Source of the DNA: an uncultured Gemmiger sp.
Lineage (GTDB): Bacteria > Bacillota > Clostridia > Oscillospirales > Ruminococcaceae
Direction: 5' to 3'
DNA: 64,000 nt
Assembly: GCA_947629015.1 (NCBI GenBank)
Contig: CANRCB010000003.1
Span: 48,727 to 112,726 of the forward strand
The position numbers were made by a program, and so were the translations under genes. The notes under the pieces were generated by a model, which saw only the letters and a list, made by a program, of their open reading frames with translations, had not been told where the DNA came from and did not search any database. The stretch's first letter is position 1; each line of letters begins with the position of its first letter. Positions 1 to 10,174 of this stretch are shown one piece after another.

Positions 1-162
1 GCCCCCGCCGCCATCGCGCAGGGGATATGGAACGTTTTGTCCGACCCCGCGCACGCGGCGGAGCTTGCGCGCCGCGGCCGCCTGCGCGCCGCGGCCTATA
101 CGTGGGATGCCTCGGCGCAAAAATTCATCGGCATCTGCAAGGAGGTTTTGGGCCTTCCATGA
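1..162 (+). CDS. C-terminal fragment of an upstream protein, possibly a glycosyltransferase (5' truncated by window)
   Basis: Frame 1 is open from base 1 (APAAIAQGIWNVLSDPAHAAELARRGRLRAAAYTWDASAQKFIGICKEVLGLP*). The ending resembles GT4 C-termini. Its stop overlaps the manA ATG. Confidence 0.5.
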   Translation, partial: APAAIAQGIWNVLSDPAHAAELARRGRLRAAAYTWDASAQKFIGICKEVLGLP

Positions 163-1124
163 AGTATGAACCGCTCAAAATGCACCCCTGTTATAAGCAG
201 TACCTTTGGGGCGGGCACCGCCTGAAGGCGGAGTTCCACAAGGCCGACGCGCCGGATGTGGCCGCCGAAAGCTGGGAACTTTCCTGCCATCCGGACGGGC
301 TTTCCCTTGTGGAGGGCGGCCCGTGGGCCGGGCGCAGCATCGCGGAGCTTGGTGCTTTGGACCGCGCCGGCTTTTGGGGTACGGCGTGCACCGGCGCGCA
401 GTTCCCGCTGCTGGTCAAGCTCATCGACGCCGCGCAGCCGCTTTCCATCCAGGTCCACCCGTCCGACGAAAGCGCCGACGCCGCGGCGGGGGAGAGCGGC
501 AAGGCCGAGATGTGGTATATCGTGGACTGCGCGCCGCAGTCGTTCCTCTATTTTGGGTTCGACCGTGCCGTCACGCCCGCAGAATTCAAGCGCCGCGCCG
601 CCGACGGCACCATCTGCGAGGTCCTCAACAAGGTGCCGGTCGCGCCGGGGGACGTGTTCTACATCCTGCCCGGCACCATCCACGCCATCGGGGCGGGCAT
701 CCTCATCGCCGAGATCCAGCAGAGCTCCAACACCACCTTCCGCGTGTATGACTACCAGCGCAAGGGCCCGGACGGCCGGCCCCGCCCGCTCCATCTGGCC
801 CGCGCGGCCGAGGTCGTGAGTTATGCCCCGCTCCTGCCGGAGGAGTGCCATGCCAACAGCATGGTGTCCTTCCGGGATTTCACCATGGCGGAGATGTTCA
901 GCTGCCGGTATTTCCGCGCCTACCGGCTGGATGTGCGCAGCCGGGTGCGCCTGCGGTGCGACGGCACCTCCTTCCAGCACCTTTTGTGCGTGGAGGGCAG
1001 CGGCGTCCTGCGCGCGCAAGGGCGGGAATGGCCGCTTTTGCGCGGGGAGTCCTTCTTTCTCCCCGCCGCGATGGAAGACTATCAGCTGGAGGGCACCTGC
1101 CGGGTGCTGCTTTCGCGGATATAA
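159..1124 (+). CDS. manA: Mannose-6-phosphate isomerase, class I
   Basis: MKYEPLKMHPCYKQYLWGGHRLK...LLVKLIDAAQPLSIQVHPSDESA...LPGTIHAIGAGILIAEIQQSSNTTFRVYDY: class I PMI motifs. The ORF was called from 27, but ATG 159 is the likely start. Confidence 0.9.
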   Translation: MKYEPLKMHPCYKQYLWGGHRLKAEFHKADAPDVAAESWELSCHPDGLSLVEGGPWAGRSIAELGALDRAGFWGTACTGAQFPLLVKLIDAAQPLSIQVHPSDESADAAAGESGKAEMWYIVDCAPQSFLYFGFDRAVTPAEFKRRAADGTICEVLNKVPVAPGDVFYILPGTIHAIGAGILIAEIQQSSNTTFRVYDYQRKGPDGRPRPLHLARAAEVVSYAPLLPEECHANSMVSFRDFTMAEMFSCRYFRAYRLDVRSRVRLRCDGTSFQHLLCVEGSGVLRAQGREWPLLRGESFFLPAAMEDYQLEGTCRVLLSRI

Positions 1125-1147
1125 AGCAAACAGAAAGGACACAATGT

Positions 1148-2227
1148 ATGGAACCCATGAAAAAGACTGCACTGATCATGGCGGGCGGCCGCGGGGAACG
1201 GTTCTGGCCCAAAAGCCGGCAAAACCTGCCCAAACAATTCCTTTCCCTGACCGATGACGGCAAGACGATGATCCAGCTCACGGTGGAGCGCATCCTGCCG
1301 CTGGTCGATATCCAGGATATCTATATCGCCACCAACCGCGCCTACAAGGCGCTGGTGCGCGAGCAGCTGCCTGGCCTGCCGGAGGAAAATATCCTGTGTG
1401 AGCCGGTGGGCCGCAACACCGCCCCCTGTGTGGGCCTTGGCGCCGTGCATATGCAGAAAAAATACGGCGACGCCGTGATGATGGTGCTGGCCTCGGACCA
1501 TCTTATCAAATACACCTCCATCTTCCAGGCCACCCTCAACGATGCCTGCGAGGTCGCGCAGGCGGGGGAGAACCTCGTCACCATGGGCATCACCCCCGAC
1601 ACCCCCGAAACGGGCTACGGCTATATCAAGTTCCTGCCCGACCGCGCGCTGGGCCACGCGCTCAAGGTGGAATGCTTTGTCGAAAAGCCCGACCTCGAGA
1701 CCGCCAAGGAATACCTCGCCTCGGAGCAATACCTGTGGAACAGCGGGATGTTCATCTGGAAAGTCTCCACCATCCTTGACAACATCGCCCGCTACCTGCC
1801 CGATACCTGTGCGGGGCTCAAGCGTATCCAGGCGGCCATCGGCACGCCGGACGAGGAGGCGGTGCTCGAAAAAGAGTTCACGGCCTTCAAGTCGGAATCC
1901 ATCGACTACGGCGTGATGGAAAAAGCCGAGGATATCTACACCCTGGCCGGCTCCTTCGGGTGGGACGACGTCGGCTCCTGGCTGGCGGTCGAGCGCATCA
2001 AGAGCAGCAACGAATTCAACAACGTCCTTGAAGGCAACGTCGTCACGGTCGAGACGCAGAGCACCATCATCCAGGGGCGGGACAAGCTCATCGCGGCCGT
2101 CGGCCTTGAGGATATGATCATCGTCGACACCGAGGACGCGCTCCTCGTCTGCGAGAAAAACCACGCGGCCGATATCAAAAAGGTTTTGGAGCTGCTGCGC
2201 ATCAGCGACCGCACCCAATACCTTTGA
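1148..2227 (+). CDS. manC: Mannose-1-phosphate guanylyltransferase
   Basis: MKKTALIMAGGRGERFWPKSRQNLPKQFLSL nucleotidyltransferase signature; VEKPD and GMFIWK motifs. Confidence 0.92.
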   Translation: MEPMKKTALIMAGGRGERFWPKSRQNLPKQFLSLTDDGKTMIQLTVERILPLVDIQDIYIATNRAYKALVREQLPGLPEENILCEPVGRNTAPCVGLGAVHMQKKYGDAVMMVLASDHLIKYTSIFQATLNDACEVAQAGENLVTMGITPDTPETGYGYIKFLPDRALGHALKVECFVEKPDLETAKEYLASEQYLWNSGMFIWKVSTILDNIARYLPDTCAGLKRIQAAIGTPDEEAVLEKEFTAFKSESIDYGVMEKAEDIYTLAGSFGWDDVGSWLAVERIKSSNEFNNVLEGNVVTVETQSTIIQGRDKLIAAVGLEDMIIVDTEDALLVCEKNHAADIKKVLELLRISDRTQYL

Positions 2228-2251
2228 GTGGAAAGAAAGGAACAACAGCCC

Positions 2252-3292
2252 ATGAAAAAAGCGCTTATCACCGGCATCACCGGGCAGGACGGCTCCTTTT
2301 TGGCGGAGCTTTTGCTGGAAAAAGGGTACGAGGTGCACGGCATCACGCGCCGCGCCTCGCTGCCCAACACCGAGCGCATCGCCCATATCCTTGACAAGGT
2401 CACCCTGCACGACGGGGATTTGAGCGATTCCTCCAGCATCCTGCGCATCATCGGCCTTGTGCGCCCCGACGAGGTGTACAACCTTGCCGCGCAGAGCCAT
2501 GTGCAGGTCAGCTTTGACGTGCCGGAGTATTCCGGCGATGTCGATGCTCTTGGTGTGCTGCGCATCCTTGAGGCCATCCGCATCCTCGGCATGGAAAAGG
2601 CCTGCCGCTTTTATCAGGCTTCCACCTCCGAGCTGTACGGCAAGGTGGAGGAGATCCCCCAGCGGGAGACCACGCCCTTCCACCCCTACAGCCCCTACGC
2701 CATCGCCAAGCAGTACGGGTTCTGGATGGTGAAGGAGTACCGCGAGGCATACGGGATGTTCGCCGTCAACGGCATTCTGTTCAACCATGAATCCGAGCGC
2801 CGCGGCGAGAATTTCGTTACCCGCAAGATCACCCGCGCGGCGGGGCGCATCGCCTGCGGCCTGCAGGACACCCTCCAGCTGGGCAACCTGGACAGCCGGC
2901 GGGACTGGGGCTACGCCAAGGATTACGTTGAATGTATGTGGCGCATCATGCAGCACGATACGCCGGAGGATTTCGTCATCGCCACCGGCGTGCAGCATAC
3001 CGTGCGGGAGTTCACCACCCTCGCCTTCGCCCATGACGGCATCGAGCTGGAATGGCAGGGCAGCGGCCTTGACGAGAAGGGCATCGACAAAGCCACCGGA
3101 AAAGTGGTCGTGACGGTGAACCCCGCGTGGTTCCGCCCCACCGATGTCGACAACCTCTGGGGCGACCCCACCAAAGCAAAGACCGTGCTTGGCTGGGATC
3201 CGCAGACCACCAGCTATGAGCAGCTGTGCGCCATCATGGCCGAGCATGACCTTGCGCTGGCCAAAGCCGAGAAGGCGGCGCAGAACGCATGA
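2252..3292 (+). CDS. gmd: GDP-mannose 4,6-dehydratase
   Basis: [36 protein letters not shown]...[20 protein letters not shown]: characteristic Gmd sequence. Confidence 0.95.
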   Translation: MKKALITGITGQDGSFLAELLLEKGYEVHGITRRASLPNTERIAHILDKVTLHDGDLSDSSSILRIIGLVRPDEVYNLAAQSHVQVSFDVPEYSGDVDALGVLRILEAIRILGMEKACRFYQASTSELYGKVEEIPQRETTPFHPYSPYAIAKQYGFWMVKEYREAYGMFAVNGILFNHESERRGENFVTRKITRAAGRIACGLQDTLQLGNLDSRRDWGYAKDYVECMWRIMQHDTPEDFVIATGVQHTVREFTTLAFAHDGIELEWQGSGLDEKGIDKATGKVVVTVNPAWFRPTDVDNLWGDPTKAKTVLGWDPQTTSYEQLCAIMAEHDLALAKAEKAAQNA

Positions 3293-4203
3293 GGGCGCTC
3301 ATCACCGGCAGCAAGGGGTTCGTCGGGCGGTATCTGCGCGCCGAGCTGGAGCAAAACGGGTATGATGTGCTGGGCCTTGACCTGGCCGCCGATGAAAAGA
3401 CCCTCTGCGCCGACCTTTTGGACCCCGAGGCGGCGCGGCAGGCGGTGGCGCAGGCGGCCCCGGACATCATCATCCATCTCGCCGGGCAGGCGGATGTAGG
3501 CCTTTCGTGGCGGCAGCCGCAGCGCACGGTCGAGATCAATGTGGTGGGCGCACTCAACCTGATGGGGGCGGTGCGCACCTGCGCCCCGGCGGCGCATCTG
3601 GTGCTCGTCGGCTCCTCCGACCAGTACGGCGACCTTGGCGCGGCGGGGCAGTGCGTCACCGAGGCATTGCCCATGCGGCCGCGTTCCCCCTACGGGGTGT
3701 CCAAAAAAGCACAGGAGGAGTTTGGCGCCGTCTACGCGCGCGCCTACGGGCTGCATATCTGCATGACCCGCTCCTTCAACCACGGCGGCGCCGGCCAGCG
3801 GGAAGGCTTTCTTATCCCGGATTTTGCCGCCGGCATCGTGCGGGTGGAAAAAGGCATGGCCGATACCGTCAAGGTCGGCAACCTTACCTCCAAACGGGAT
3901 TTTACCCATGTGCGGGACGTGGTGCGCGCCTACCGCCTGCTGGCCGAGGCCGGCCGCCCCGGCGAGGTATACAACGTCGGTTCCGGCACCGCGCACAGCG
4001 CGCAGGAGATCCTGGACGCCCTGTGCGCCATGGCCCGCTGCCCCATCCGTGTCGAGCAGGACCCCGCGCGTATGCGCCCCAGCGATACCCCCGTCATCTG
4101 CTGTGACCACACCAAACTCACGGCGGACACCGGCTGGCAGCCCATCCTGCCGCTGGAGCGCATCCTGCGGGACACCCTTGATTACTACCGTGCAAAGGAT
4201 TGA
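3289..4203 (+). CDS. GDP-4-keto-6-deoxy-D-mannose reductase-like NAD-dependent epimerase/dehydratase
   Basis: [20 protein letters not shown] Rossmann motif; YGVSKKAQE active site; directly follows gmd with a 4-nt overlap. Confidence 0.82.
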   Translation: MRALITGSKGFVGRYLRAELEQNGYDVLGLDLAADEKTLCADLLDPEAARQAVAQAAPDIIIHLAGQADVGLSWRQPQRTVEINVVGALNLMGAVRTCAPAAHLVLVGSSDQYGDLGAAGQCVTEALPMRPRSPYGVSKKAQEEFGAVYARAYGLHICMTRSFNHGGAGQREGFLIPDFAAGIVRVEKGMADTVKVGNLTSKRDFTHVRDVVRAYRLLAEAGRPGEVYNVGSGTAHSAQEILDALCAMARCPIRVEQDPARMRPSDTPVICCDHTKLTADTGWQPILPLERILRDTLDYYRAKD

Positions 4204-4205
4204 AG

Positions 4206-4985
4206 ATGCATATGGACCGTTTGCGTGAAATCTACAACTACCGGGAAATGATCTACATGATGGTCCGGCGCGACCTGCGCGGGCGCTACAAGGGGTCGGT
4301 CCTGGGCTTTTTCTGGACCTTCCTCAACCCGCTTTTGCAGTTGGGCGTGTATACCATCGTGTTTTCCATCATCCTGCGCAGCGATATCGAAAAATATTAC
4401 CTGTACCTGTTCATCGCCCTCATCCCGTGGCTGTTCATGGCCAACTCGGTGCAGGGCGGCGCGACCTGCGTGCTCGCGCAAAAGAGCATGGTCACCAAGA
4501 TCTATTTCCCGCGGCAGGTGCTGCCCATCACCCACGTCACCACCGGCTTTGTCAATATGCTGCTGTGCTTTGTGGTGGTGTTCCTGGTGGCGGGCTTTTC
4601 CGTCGGGCTCAACATCATGGCGCTGCCGTACCTCATCCCCACCATGGTCATCGAATACATCCTTGCTTTGGGCCTTTGCTTTATCGCGGCCGCCGTCACG
4701 GTGTATTTCCGCGATATGGAGCATATTTTGGGCATCGCCGTCATGGCATGGCAGTTTCTATCGCCCATCATGTACCCGCCGGACATCGTGCCCGAGCGGC
4801 TGCAGCCCATCTTTAACCTCAACCCCATGACGCCCATCACCAGCGCGTACCGCAGCGTGCTGTACTACAAGCGCCCGCCGGATCTGACAACCATGCTCGC
4901 GGCGCTTGCGATGGGGCTGGTGTTTCTGGTGTTCGGCTGGTTTTTGTTTGAAAAGATGCAGCGGCATTTTGCGGAGGAACTGTAA
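4206..4985 (+). CDS. Polysaccharide ABC transporter permease (Wzm-type)
   Basis: MVRRDLRGRYKGSVLGFFWTFLNPLLQLGVYTIVFS...: typical ABC-2 polysaccharide export permease, followed by the ATPase. Confidence 0.9.
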   Translation: MHMDRLREIYNYREMIYMMVRRDLRGRYKGSVLGFFWTFLNPLLQLGVYTIVFSIILRSDIEKYYLYLFIALIPWLFMANSVQGGATCVLAQKSMVTKIYFPRQVLPITHVTTGFVNMLLCFVVVFLVAGFSVGLNIMALPYLIPTMVIEYILALGLCFIAAAVTVYFRDMEHILGIAVMAWQFLSPIMYPPDIVPERLQPIFNLNPMTPITSAYRSVLYYKRPPDLTTMLAALAMGLVFLVFGWFLFEKMQRHFAEEL

Positions 4986-6272
4986 ATGGAAAACAATATC
5001 GCCATCAGCTGCCGCAATCTGACCAAGGATTTCAAGGTCTATTTTGACAAAGGCTCCAGCCTCAAGGAGAAGATCCTGTTCCGAAACCGCCGCCGCTATG
5101 AGGACAGGATCGTCCTCGACGATGTATCGTTCGATGTAAAAAAAGGCGAGGCCATCGGCATCATCGGTGAGAACGGCTGCGGCAAAAGCACGCTGCTCAA
5201 GCTGCTCAGCCGCATCCTGTACCCGGACAACGGCACCGTCGAGATAGAAGGCCGGGTCTCGGCCCTCATCGAGCTGGGTGCCGGTTTCCACCCCGATATG
5301 AGCGGGCGGGAGAATATCTATACCAACGCCTCCATCTTTGGGCTGAAAAAAGAGGAGATCGACGACCGTCTGCAGGCCATCATTGATTTTTCCGAGCTGG
5401 GCGATTATATCGACAACCCGGTGCGAACCTATTCCTCCGGTATGTATATGCGCCTGGCCTTTGCGGTGGCCATCAATGTGGATGCCGACGTCCTGCTCGT
5501 GGACGAGATCCTTGCCGTGGGCGACGCGGCCTTCCAGGCCAAATGCTTCAACCGCCTGCGCGAGATCAAAGCCGCCGGCACCACCATCGTTATCGTCTCC
5601 CATTCGCTGGGGCAGATCGAGCAGATCTGTGAGCGCAGCCTTTGGATCTGCGACGGCAAGATCCGCGCCGAGGGCTCCCCGCGGGAAGTGCACCCCGCCT
5701 ACCTTGATTTTATGAACCGGCGCAACGAACACGAGCCTGCCCCGGAGCCCCCGGTGGAGGAAGAGGAACAGCCCAAAAACCGCTGGGGCAACGGCAATGT
5801 CCGCATCAGCGCCCTGCGCCTGTTCACCGACGGCGGGGAAGAGGTCGTGGAAAATGTCCAGCTCGGCACCTCCCTGCGCGTCGAGATGGAGTATGCGTGT
5901 AAAAGGCCGCTCAAAAAACCGCAGCTGAACATTTCCTTTTACCGCACGGACGGCGTTTTGTGTTACGCCACGGGCCTTATGGTCGAGGATGAGCTCGGCA
6001 CCGCGATGACGGGGCAGGGGACCGTGACGATGGAGATCGGCCGGATCCTTTTGCTGCCGGCGCAGTACAGCATCGATGTTTCCATCACCGGTGAGGACGG
6101 GTTTGCCTACGATGACTGGCATGATGCGCGGCGTTTTGTCATGTGTTGCCCGCAGGTCGAGCCCGGCATCGTGCGGCTGGAACATACATGGGAATGCACC
6201 CAGGCCCCGGACGCCAAGGAAACGAACGCAACGGAAGGAGACGGAGAACCATGCCGGAAGAAAAATCCCTGA
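4986..6272 (+). CDS. Polysaccharide ABC transporter ATP-binding protein with C-terminal Wzt-like carbohydrate-binding domain
   Basis: Walker A GENGCGKST, Walker B VLLVDEILAVGD, plus an approximately 160-aa C-terminal beta-rich extension (GNGNVRISALRLFTDGGEEV...). Confidence 0.9.
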   Translation: MENNIAISCRNLTKDFKVYFDKGSSLKEKILFRNRRRYEDRIVLDDVSFDVKKGEAIGIIGENGCGKSTLLKLLSRILYPDNGTVEIEGRVSALIELGAGFHPDMSGRENIYTNASIFGLKKEEIDDRLQAIIDFSELGDYIDNPVRTYSSGMYMRLAFAVAINVDADVLLVDEILAVGDAAFQAKCFNRLREIKAAGTTIVIVSHSLGQIEQICERSLWICDGKIRAEGSPREVHPAYLDFMNRRNEHEPAPEPPVEEEEQPKNRWGNGNVRISALRLFTDGGEEVVENVQLGTSLRVEMEYACKRPLKKPQLNISFYRTDGVLCYATGLMVEDELGTAMTGQGTVTMEIGRILLLPAQYSIDVSITGEDGFAYDDWHDARRFVMCCPQVEPGIVRLEHTWECTQAPDAKETNATEGDGEPCRKKNP

Positions 6273-6736
6273 CGGTGGACGTGGAACAGATCATGCGCGA
6301 GATCCGCGCCGATATCAAAATGCAGGAAGATCTGAAAAACCTGCCGGATTTTGAAAGCATCCCGCTCCAGGCGCAGGATGCGCTGGTCGTGCCGGTCGGC
6401 TATCTGGACTGGGCACTGTACCGGCAATCGCTCGAGTACATCAACGCCCATTACGAGATCCCGTATTACTGGACCTTTACCGGCAACCCCGTCAAGGTGT
6501 TCCTCAAGCGGCTCATCCGCAAGGTGCTCAAGTGTATGCTCTGCCCGCTGCTCAACCTGCAGAACCGCTTCAACGCCCATGTGATGCGCTGCCTTGGCCA
6601 GATCCAGCTCTATACCGAGGACGTCCGTGACACCACCGAGCGCCTGGCCAAAGAGTCGGCGGAACTGCGCCGGCAGGTCGCGCAGCTGGAGGAAGAAGTG
6701 CGCCGCCTCAGCGGGCCGGCAGCCTCCGGCCAGTGA
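6251..6736 (+). CDS. Small coiled-coil protein sharing an N-terminal module with the methyltransferase at 11414-12694
   Basis: MPEEKSLTVDVEQIMREIRADIKMQEDL... and PVKVFLKRLIRKVLKCMLCPLLNLQNRFNAHVMRCL; the C-terminus is heptad-like (TERLAKESAELRRQVAQLEEEVRRLS). Confidence 0.7.
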   Translation: MPEEKSLTVDVEQIMREIRADIKMQEDLKNLPDFESIPLQAQDALVVPVGYLDWALYRQSLEYINAHYEIPYYWTFTGNPVKVFLKRLIRKVLKCMLCPLLNLQNRFNAHVMRCLGQIQLYTEDVRDTTERLAKESAELRRQVAQLEEEVRRLSGPAASGQ

Positions 6737-6760
6737 CGCGGATGGGAGGCGAAGACCGCT

Positions 6761-7843
6761 ATGCACATCGTGCAGCTGCTGCCCAACATCACCTACGGGG
6801 ATGCCATCAGCAATGACGCGCGCGCCATCCAAAAGATCCTGCGCCGCTGGGACCCCGATACCGCCATCTATGCCGAGGATATCGCGCCGCTGGCCAAAGG
6901 CGACGCGCAAAAAGCGGAATGTATGCCGCAGCTCGCCCCGCAGGATGTGGTCATCTACCACGGCTCCACCGGCACGCCCCTCAACGACAAACTGCCGCAG
7001 ATGGGCGGCCGCAAGGTGATGATCTACCACAACATCACCCCGCCGGCGTTTTTCGGGCCGTATTCCCCGCCGACGGCCGACAGCGCCCAGCGCGGCCTGG
7101 ACGGCATCAAGCGCCTGGCGGATCATGTGGATTACTGTATCGCCGTGTCGGAGTTCAACCGGCAGGACCTTTTGCGTATGGGGTATACCTGCCCCATCGA
7201 CGTATGCCCCGTCCTGATCCCGTTCTCCGACTATGAGACCCCGCCCGATGCCGCCCTGCTCAAACAGTATGAAGGCGACGGCATCAAAACGCTGCTGTTT
7301 GTCGGGAGGGTCGTGCCCAACAAAAAGCAGGAGGACATCATCCGCGCGTTTTATTTCTACCACAAGTATTACGAGCCCAAGTCCCGGCTGATCCTCGTCG
7401 GCTCCTGGGTGGGCATGGATGCCTACCATGAGCGCCTGTGCGCCTATGTGGGGCGGCTCGGGCTGCAGGGGAGCGTGTTCCTGGCGGGGCATTTGATGTT
7501 CGATGCCATCCTGGCGTGGTACCGCCTGGCGGACGCCTTTGTCTGCATGAGCGAGCACGAGGGCTTTTGCGTGCCGCTTGTGGAGGCAATGTATTTTGAT
7601 GTGCCGGTCTTTGCCTACAACAGCACGGCCATCCCCGACACGCTGGGCGGCAGCGGCGTGCTTTTGCCGGAAAAAGACCCCGCCGTGGCGGCCGCCTGCA
7701 TCGACAAAGTCCTGCGTGACCCGGCCCTGCGGAAAAGCATCCTTGCGGGGCAGCGGCGCCGGCTGGCCGATTTTTCGTATGACAAGGTCGGTGCCAGGAT
7801 GGAGGCCCTGCTCGGCGCTTTTCTTGGGGAAAGCCCGCTTTGA
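6761..7843 (+). CDS. Glycosyltransferase family 4
   Basis: MHIVQLLPNITYGDAISNDARAIQKIL...LLFVGRVVPNKKQEDII...FVCMSEHEGFCVPLVEAMYFDVPVFAYNSTAIPDTLGGSG. Confidence 0.9.
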   Translation: MHIVQLLPNITYGDAISNDARAIQKILRRWDPDTAIYAEDIAPLAKGDAQKAECMPQLAPQDVVIYHGSTGTPLNDKLPQMGGRKVMIYHNITPPAFFGPYSPPTADSAQRGLDGIKRLADHVDYCIAVSEFNRQDLLRMGYTCPIDVCPVLIPFSDYETPPDAALLKQYEGDGIKTLLFVGRVVPNKKQEDIIRAFYFYHKYYEPKSRLILVGSWVGMDAYHERLCAYVGRLGLQGSVFLAGHLMFDAILAWYRLADAFVCMSEHEGFCVPLVEAMYFDVPVFAYNSTAIPDTLGGSGVLLPEKDPAVAAACIDKVLRDPALRKSILAGQRRRLADFSYDKVGARMEALLGAFLGESPL

Positions 7844-7904
7844 GGGCATCGCCTGCGCGTGTGCGGCGTGTGTGCGGTAAAAGACAAAGAGCAAGGGGGA
7901 ACAT

Positions 7905-8987
7905 ATGCGCATCGTGCAGCTGCTGCCGACCATCGCTTATGGCGATGCGGTCGGCAATGATACGCTTGCCATCCGGGAAATTTTGCGCCGCTGGGACCCG
8001 GACACCAAGATCTACGCCGAAAACATCGGCACTTCGGTAAAACAGTACGCGCTGGGCGTGGAACGTATGCCCCGGCTTGGCCCGCAGGACGTGGTGCTGT
8101 ACCACGCCTCCACCGGCACGTCCCTCAACGGCAGGCTGCCGCGGATGGGCGGCCGCAAGGTGATGATCTACCACAACGTTACCCCGCCAAAATTTTTCTG
8201 CGGGTATTCCCCGCAGGCACAGGCGCTGGCGGAGGATGGCCTTGCGGGGATACGCTCACTTGCCGGCAAGGTCGACCTTTGCATCGCGGATTCCGAATAC
8301 AACAAAAATGAACTTGTCCGCATGGATTTTACCTGCCCCGTGGACGTCTGCCCCATCCTGATCCCGTTCGCGGATTACGAAAAGGCGCCCAACCAGACGC
8401 TGCTGCAGCGCTACGAAGGGGACGGACGCACCAACCTGCTCTTTGTGGGCCGGGTGGCGCCCAACAAACGCCAGGAAGACCTTTTGCGGATGTTTTATGT
8501 CTACCGCAAATACTATGACCCCACGGCCCGCCTTGTCCTGGTGGGGGCGTGGGGCGGCATGGAGCGGTACTGCCAGCGCCTGCGGGACTATGCCGGGGCG
8601 CTCGGCATCGGGCAGGACGTTGTGTTCACCGGGCACATCAAATTTGACGAGATCCTTGCGTGGTACCATCTGGCGGACGCCTTTGTCTGTATGAGCGAGC
8701 ATGAGGGCTTTTGTGTGCCGCTGGTCGAAGCGATGTATTTCGGCCTGCCCGTCATCGCGCGCAGCGCCGCGGCCGTGCCCGATACGCTGGGCGGCAGCGG
8801 CGTCCTGCTGCCAAGCGCCGACCCGGCCGCCATGGCCGCGTGTGTGGATACGATCCTGCGCGATACCGCCCTGCGGGAGCACATCGTCGCGGGCGAAAAG
8901 CGGCGGCTGGCGGATTTCTCGTATGAGAAGGTCAGCGCCCGGCTCCAAACGATCCTGCAAAACTTTCTGGAGGGGGTAAGCGCGTGA
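7905..8987 (+). CDS. Glycosyltransferase family 4, tandem paralog of 6761-7843
   Basis: MRIVQLLPTIAYGDAVGNDTLAIREILRRWDPDTKIYAENI...; collinear and same length (360 aa) as the preceding gene. Confidence 0.9.
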   Translation: MRIVQLLPTIAYGDAVGNDTLAIREILRRWDPDTKIYAENIGTSVKQYALGVERMPRLGPQDVVLYHASTGTSLNGRLPRMGGRKVMIYHNVTPPKFFCGYSPQAQALAEDGLAGIRSLAGKVDLCIADSEYNKNELVRMDFTCPVDVCPILIPFADYEKAPNQTLLQRYEGDGRTNLLFVGRVAPNKRQEDLLRMFYVYRKYYDPTARLVLVGAWGGMERYCQRLRDYAGALGIGQDVVFTGHIKFDEILAWYHLADAFVCMSEHEGFCVPLVEAMYFGLPVIARSAAAVPDTLGGSGVLLPSADPAAMAACVDTILRDTALREHIVAGEKRRLADFSYEKVSARLQTILQNFLEGVSA

Positions 8988-10174
8988 AAAAGCTGGCGTT
9001 CGTCACCCCATGGTACGGGGAGGATATCTCCGGCGGGGCGGAGACAGCCCTGCGCGGGCTGGTACACCATTTGCAGGCGGCGGGCACCGATCTGGAGGTG
9101 CTCACCACCTGTGTGAAGGACTTCCGCTCCGACTGGAACATTGATTTCCACCCCGCCGGCCTTTCGGATTGCGCGGGCATCCCCGTGCGGCGGTTCCCTG
9201 TCCGCCGCCGGGACACCGGAGCGTTTGACCGCATCAACCAAAAGCTGATGGCCGGGCAGCCCATTACCGCCAGGGAAGAGCGGACCTTTATGGAGGAAAT
9301 GGTCAACAGCCCGGAACTTTACCGCTATATCGGGGAACACAAGGCGGAATATTCACTGTTTGTGTTCACGCCGTATATGTTTGGCACGACCTATTACGGC
9401 GTGCAGCAATGCTATGAAAAGGCGGTGCTGATCCCCTGCCTGCACGATGAGCCCTATGCCCACATGGATGTGTTCCGGCAGGTGTTTTCCCGGGCCGCGG
9501 GCATGATCTTCCTCTCCCGTCCGGAGCAGGCGCTGGCCGAAAGCCTGTACGGCGTGCGCGGGCCCGCCTTCCAAAGCCTCGGCACCGGGCTGGATACCGC
9601 CTTTACCGGGGACGGCGCGCGTTTTTGCAAAAAGTACGGCATCGACGCCCCCTTCCTTTTGTATGCCGGCCGCAAGGACCACGGCAAAAAAGCGGATGAG
9701 TTGGCGCGCTTTTTCCTGTATTACAAAAAGCGCCGGCCCGGCGCCCTCAAACTGGTGATGATCGGCCCCGGCACGCTGGGGGCAACTTCCGGTGACATCG
9801 TGGATCTGGGCTTTGTGCCTTTGCAGGACAAATACGATGCCTACGCGGCGGCGGCGGTGTTCTGCAACCCATCGCAGTTCGAGAGCTTTTCCATCGTCAT
9901 CATGGAAAGCTGGCTCTCCGGTGTGCCGGTGCTCGTCAACGGGGAGTGCGCCGTCACGCGGGATTTTGCCGTGCAGGCGCGCGGCGGGCTGTACTATAAC
10001 GGCTACGCGGAGTTCGAGGGCTGCCTGGAGTACCTGTTCAGCCACCCGGACGTTGCGCGGCAGATGGCCCAAAACGGCGGCGCCTATGTGCGGCAGCATT
10101 TCAGCTGGGATGCCATCGTGGAAAAATACACCCGGTATTTCCGGGCGGCAGGGGGCGATGCGCATGAAGGATAA
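8984..10174 (+). CDS. Glycosyltransferase family 4
   Basis: MKKLAFVTPWYGEDISGGAETALRGLVHHL...LLYAGRKDHGKKADEL...PSQFESFSIVIMESWLSGVPVLVNG. Confidence 0.88.
   Translation: MKKLAFVTPWYGEDISGGAETALRGLVHHLQAAGTDLEVLTTCVKDFRSDWNIDFHPAGLSDCAGIPVRRFPVRRRDTGAFDRINQKLMAGQPITAREERTFMEEMVNSPELYRYIGEHKAEYSLFVFTPYMFGTTYYGVQQCYEKAVLIPCLHDEPYAHMDVFRQVFSRAAGMIFLSRPEQALAESLYGVRGPAFQSLGTGLDTAFTGDGARFCKKYGIDAPFLLYAGRKDHGKKADELARFFLYYKKRRPGALKLVMIGPGTLGATSGDIVDLGFVPLQDKYDAYAAAAVFCNPSQFESFSIVIMESWLSGVPVLVNGECAVTRDFAVQARGGLYYNGYAEFEGCLEYLFSHPDVARQMAQNGGAYVRQHFSWDAIVEKYTRYFRAAGGDAHEG

Noticed and set aside
1082-3247. 721-aa antisense ORF over manC/gmd
   Set aside because: Opposite manC and gmd, both confidently identified; a compositional artefact.
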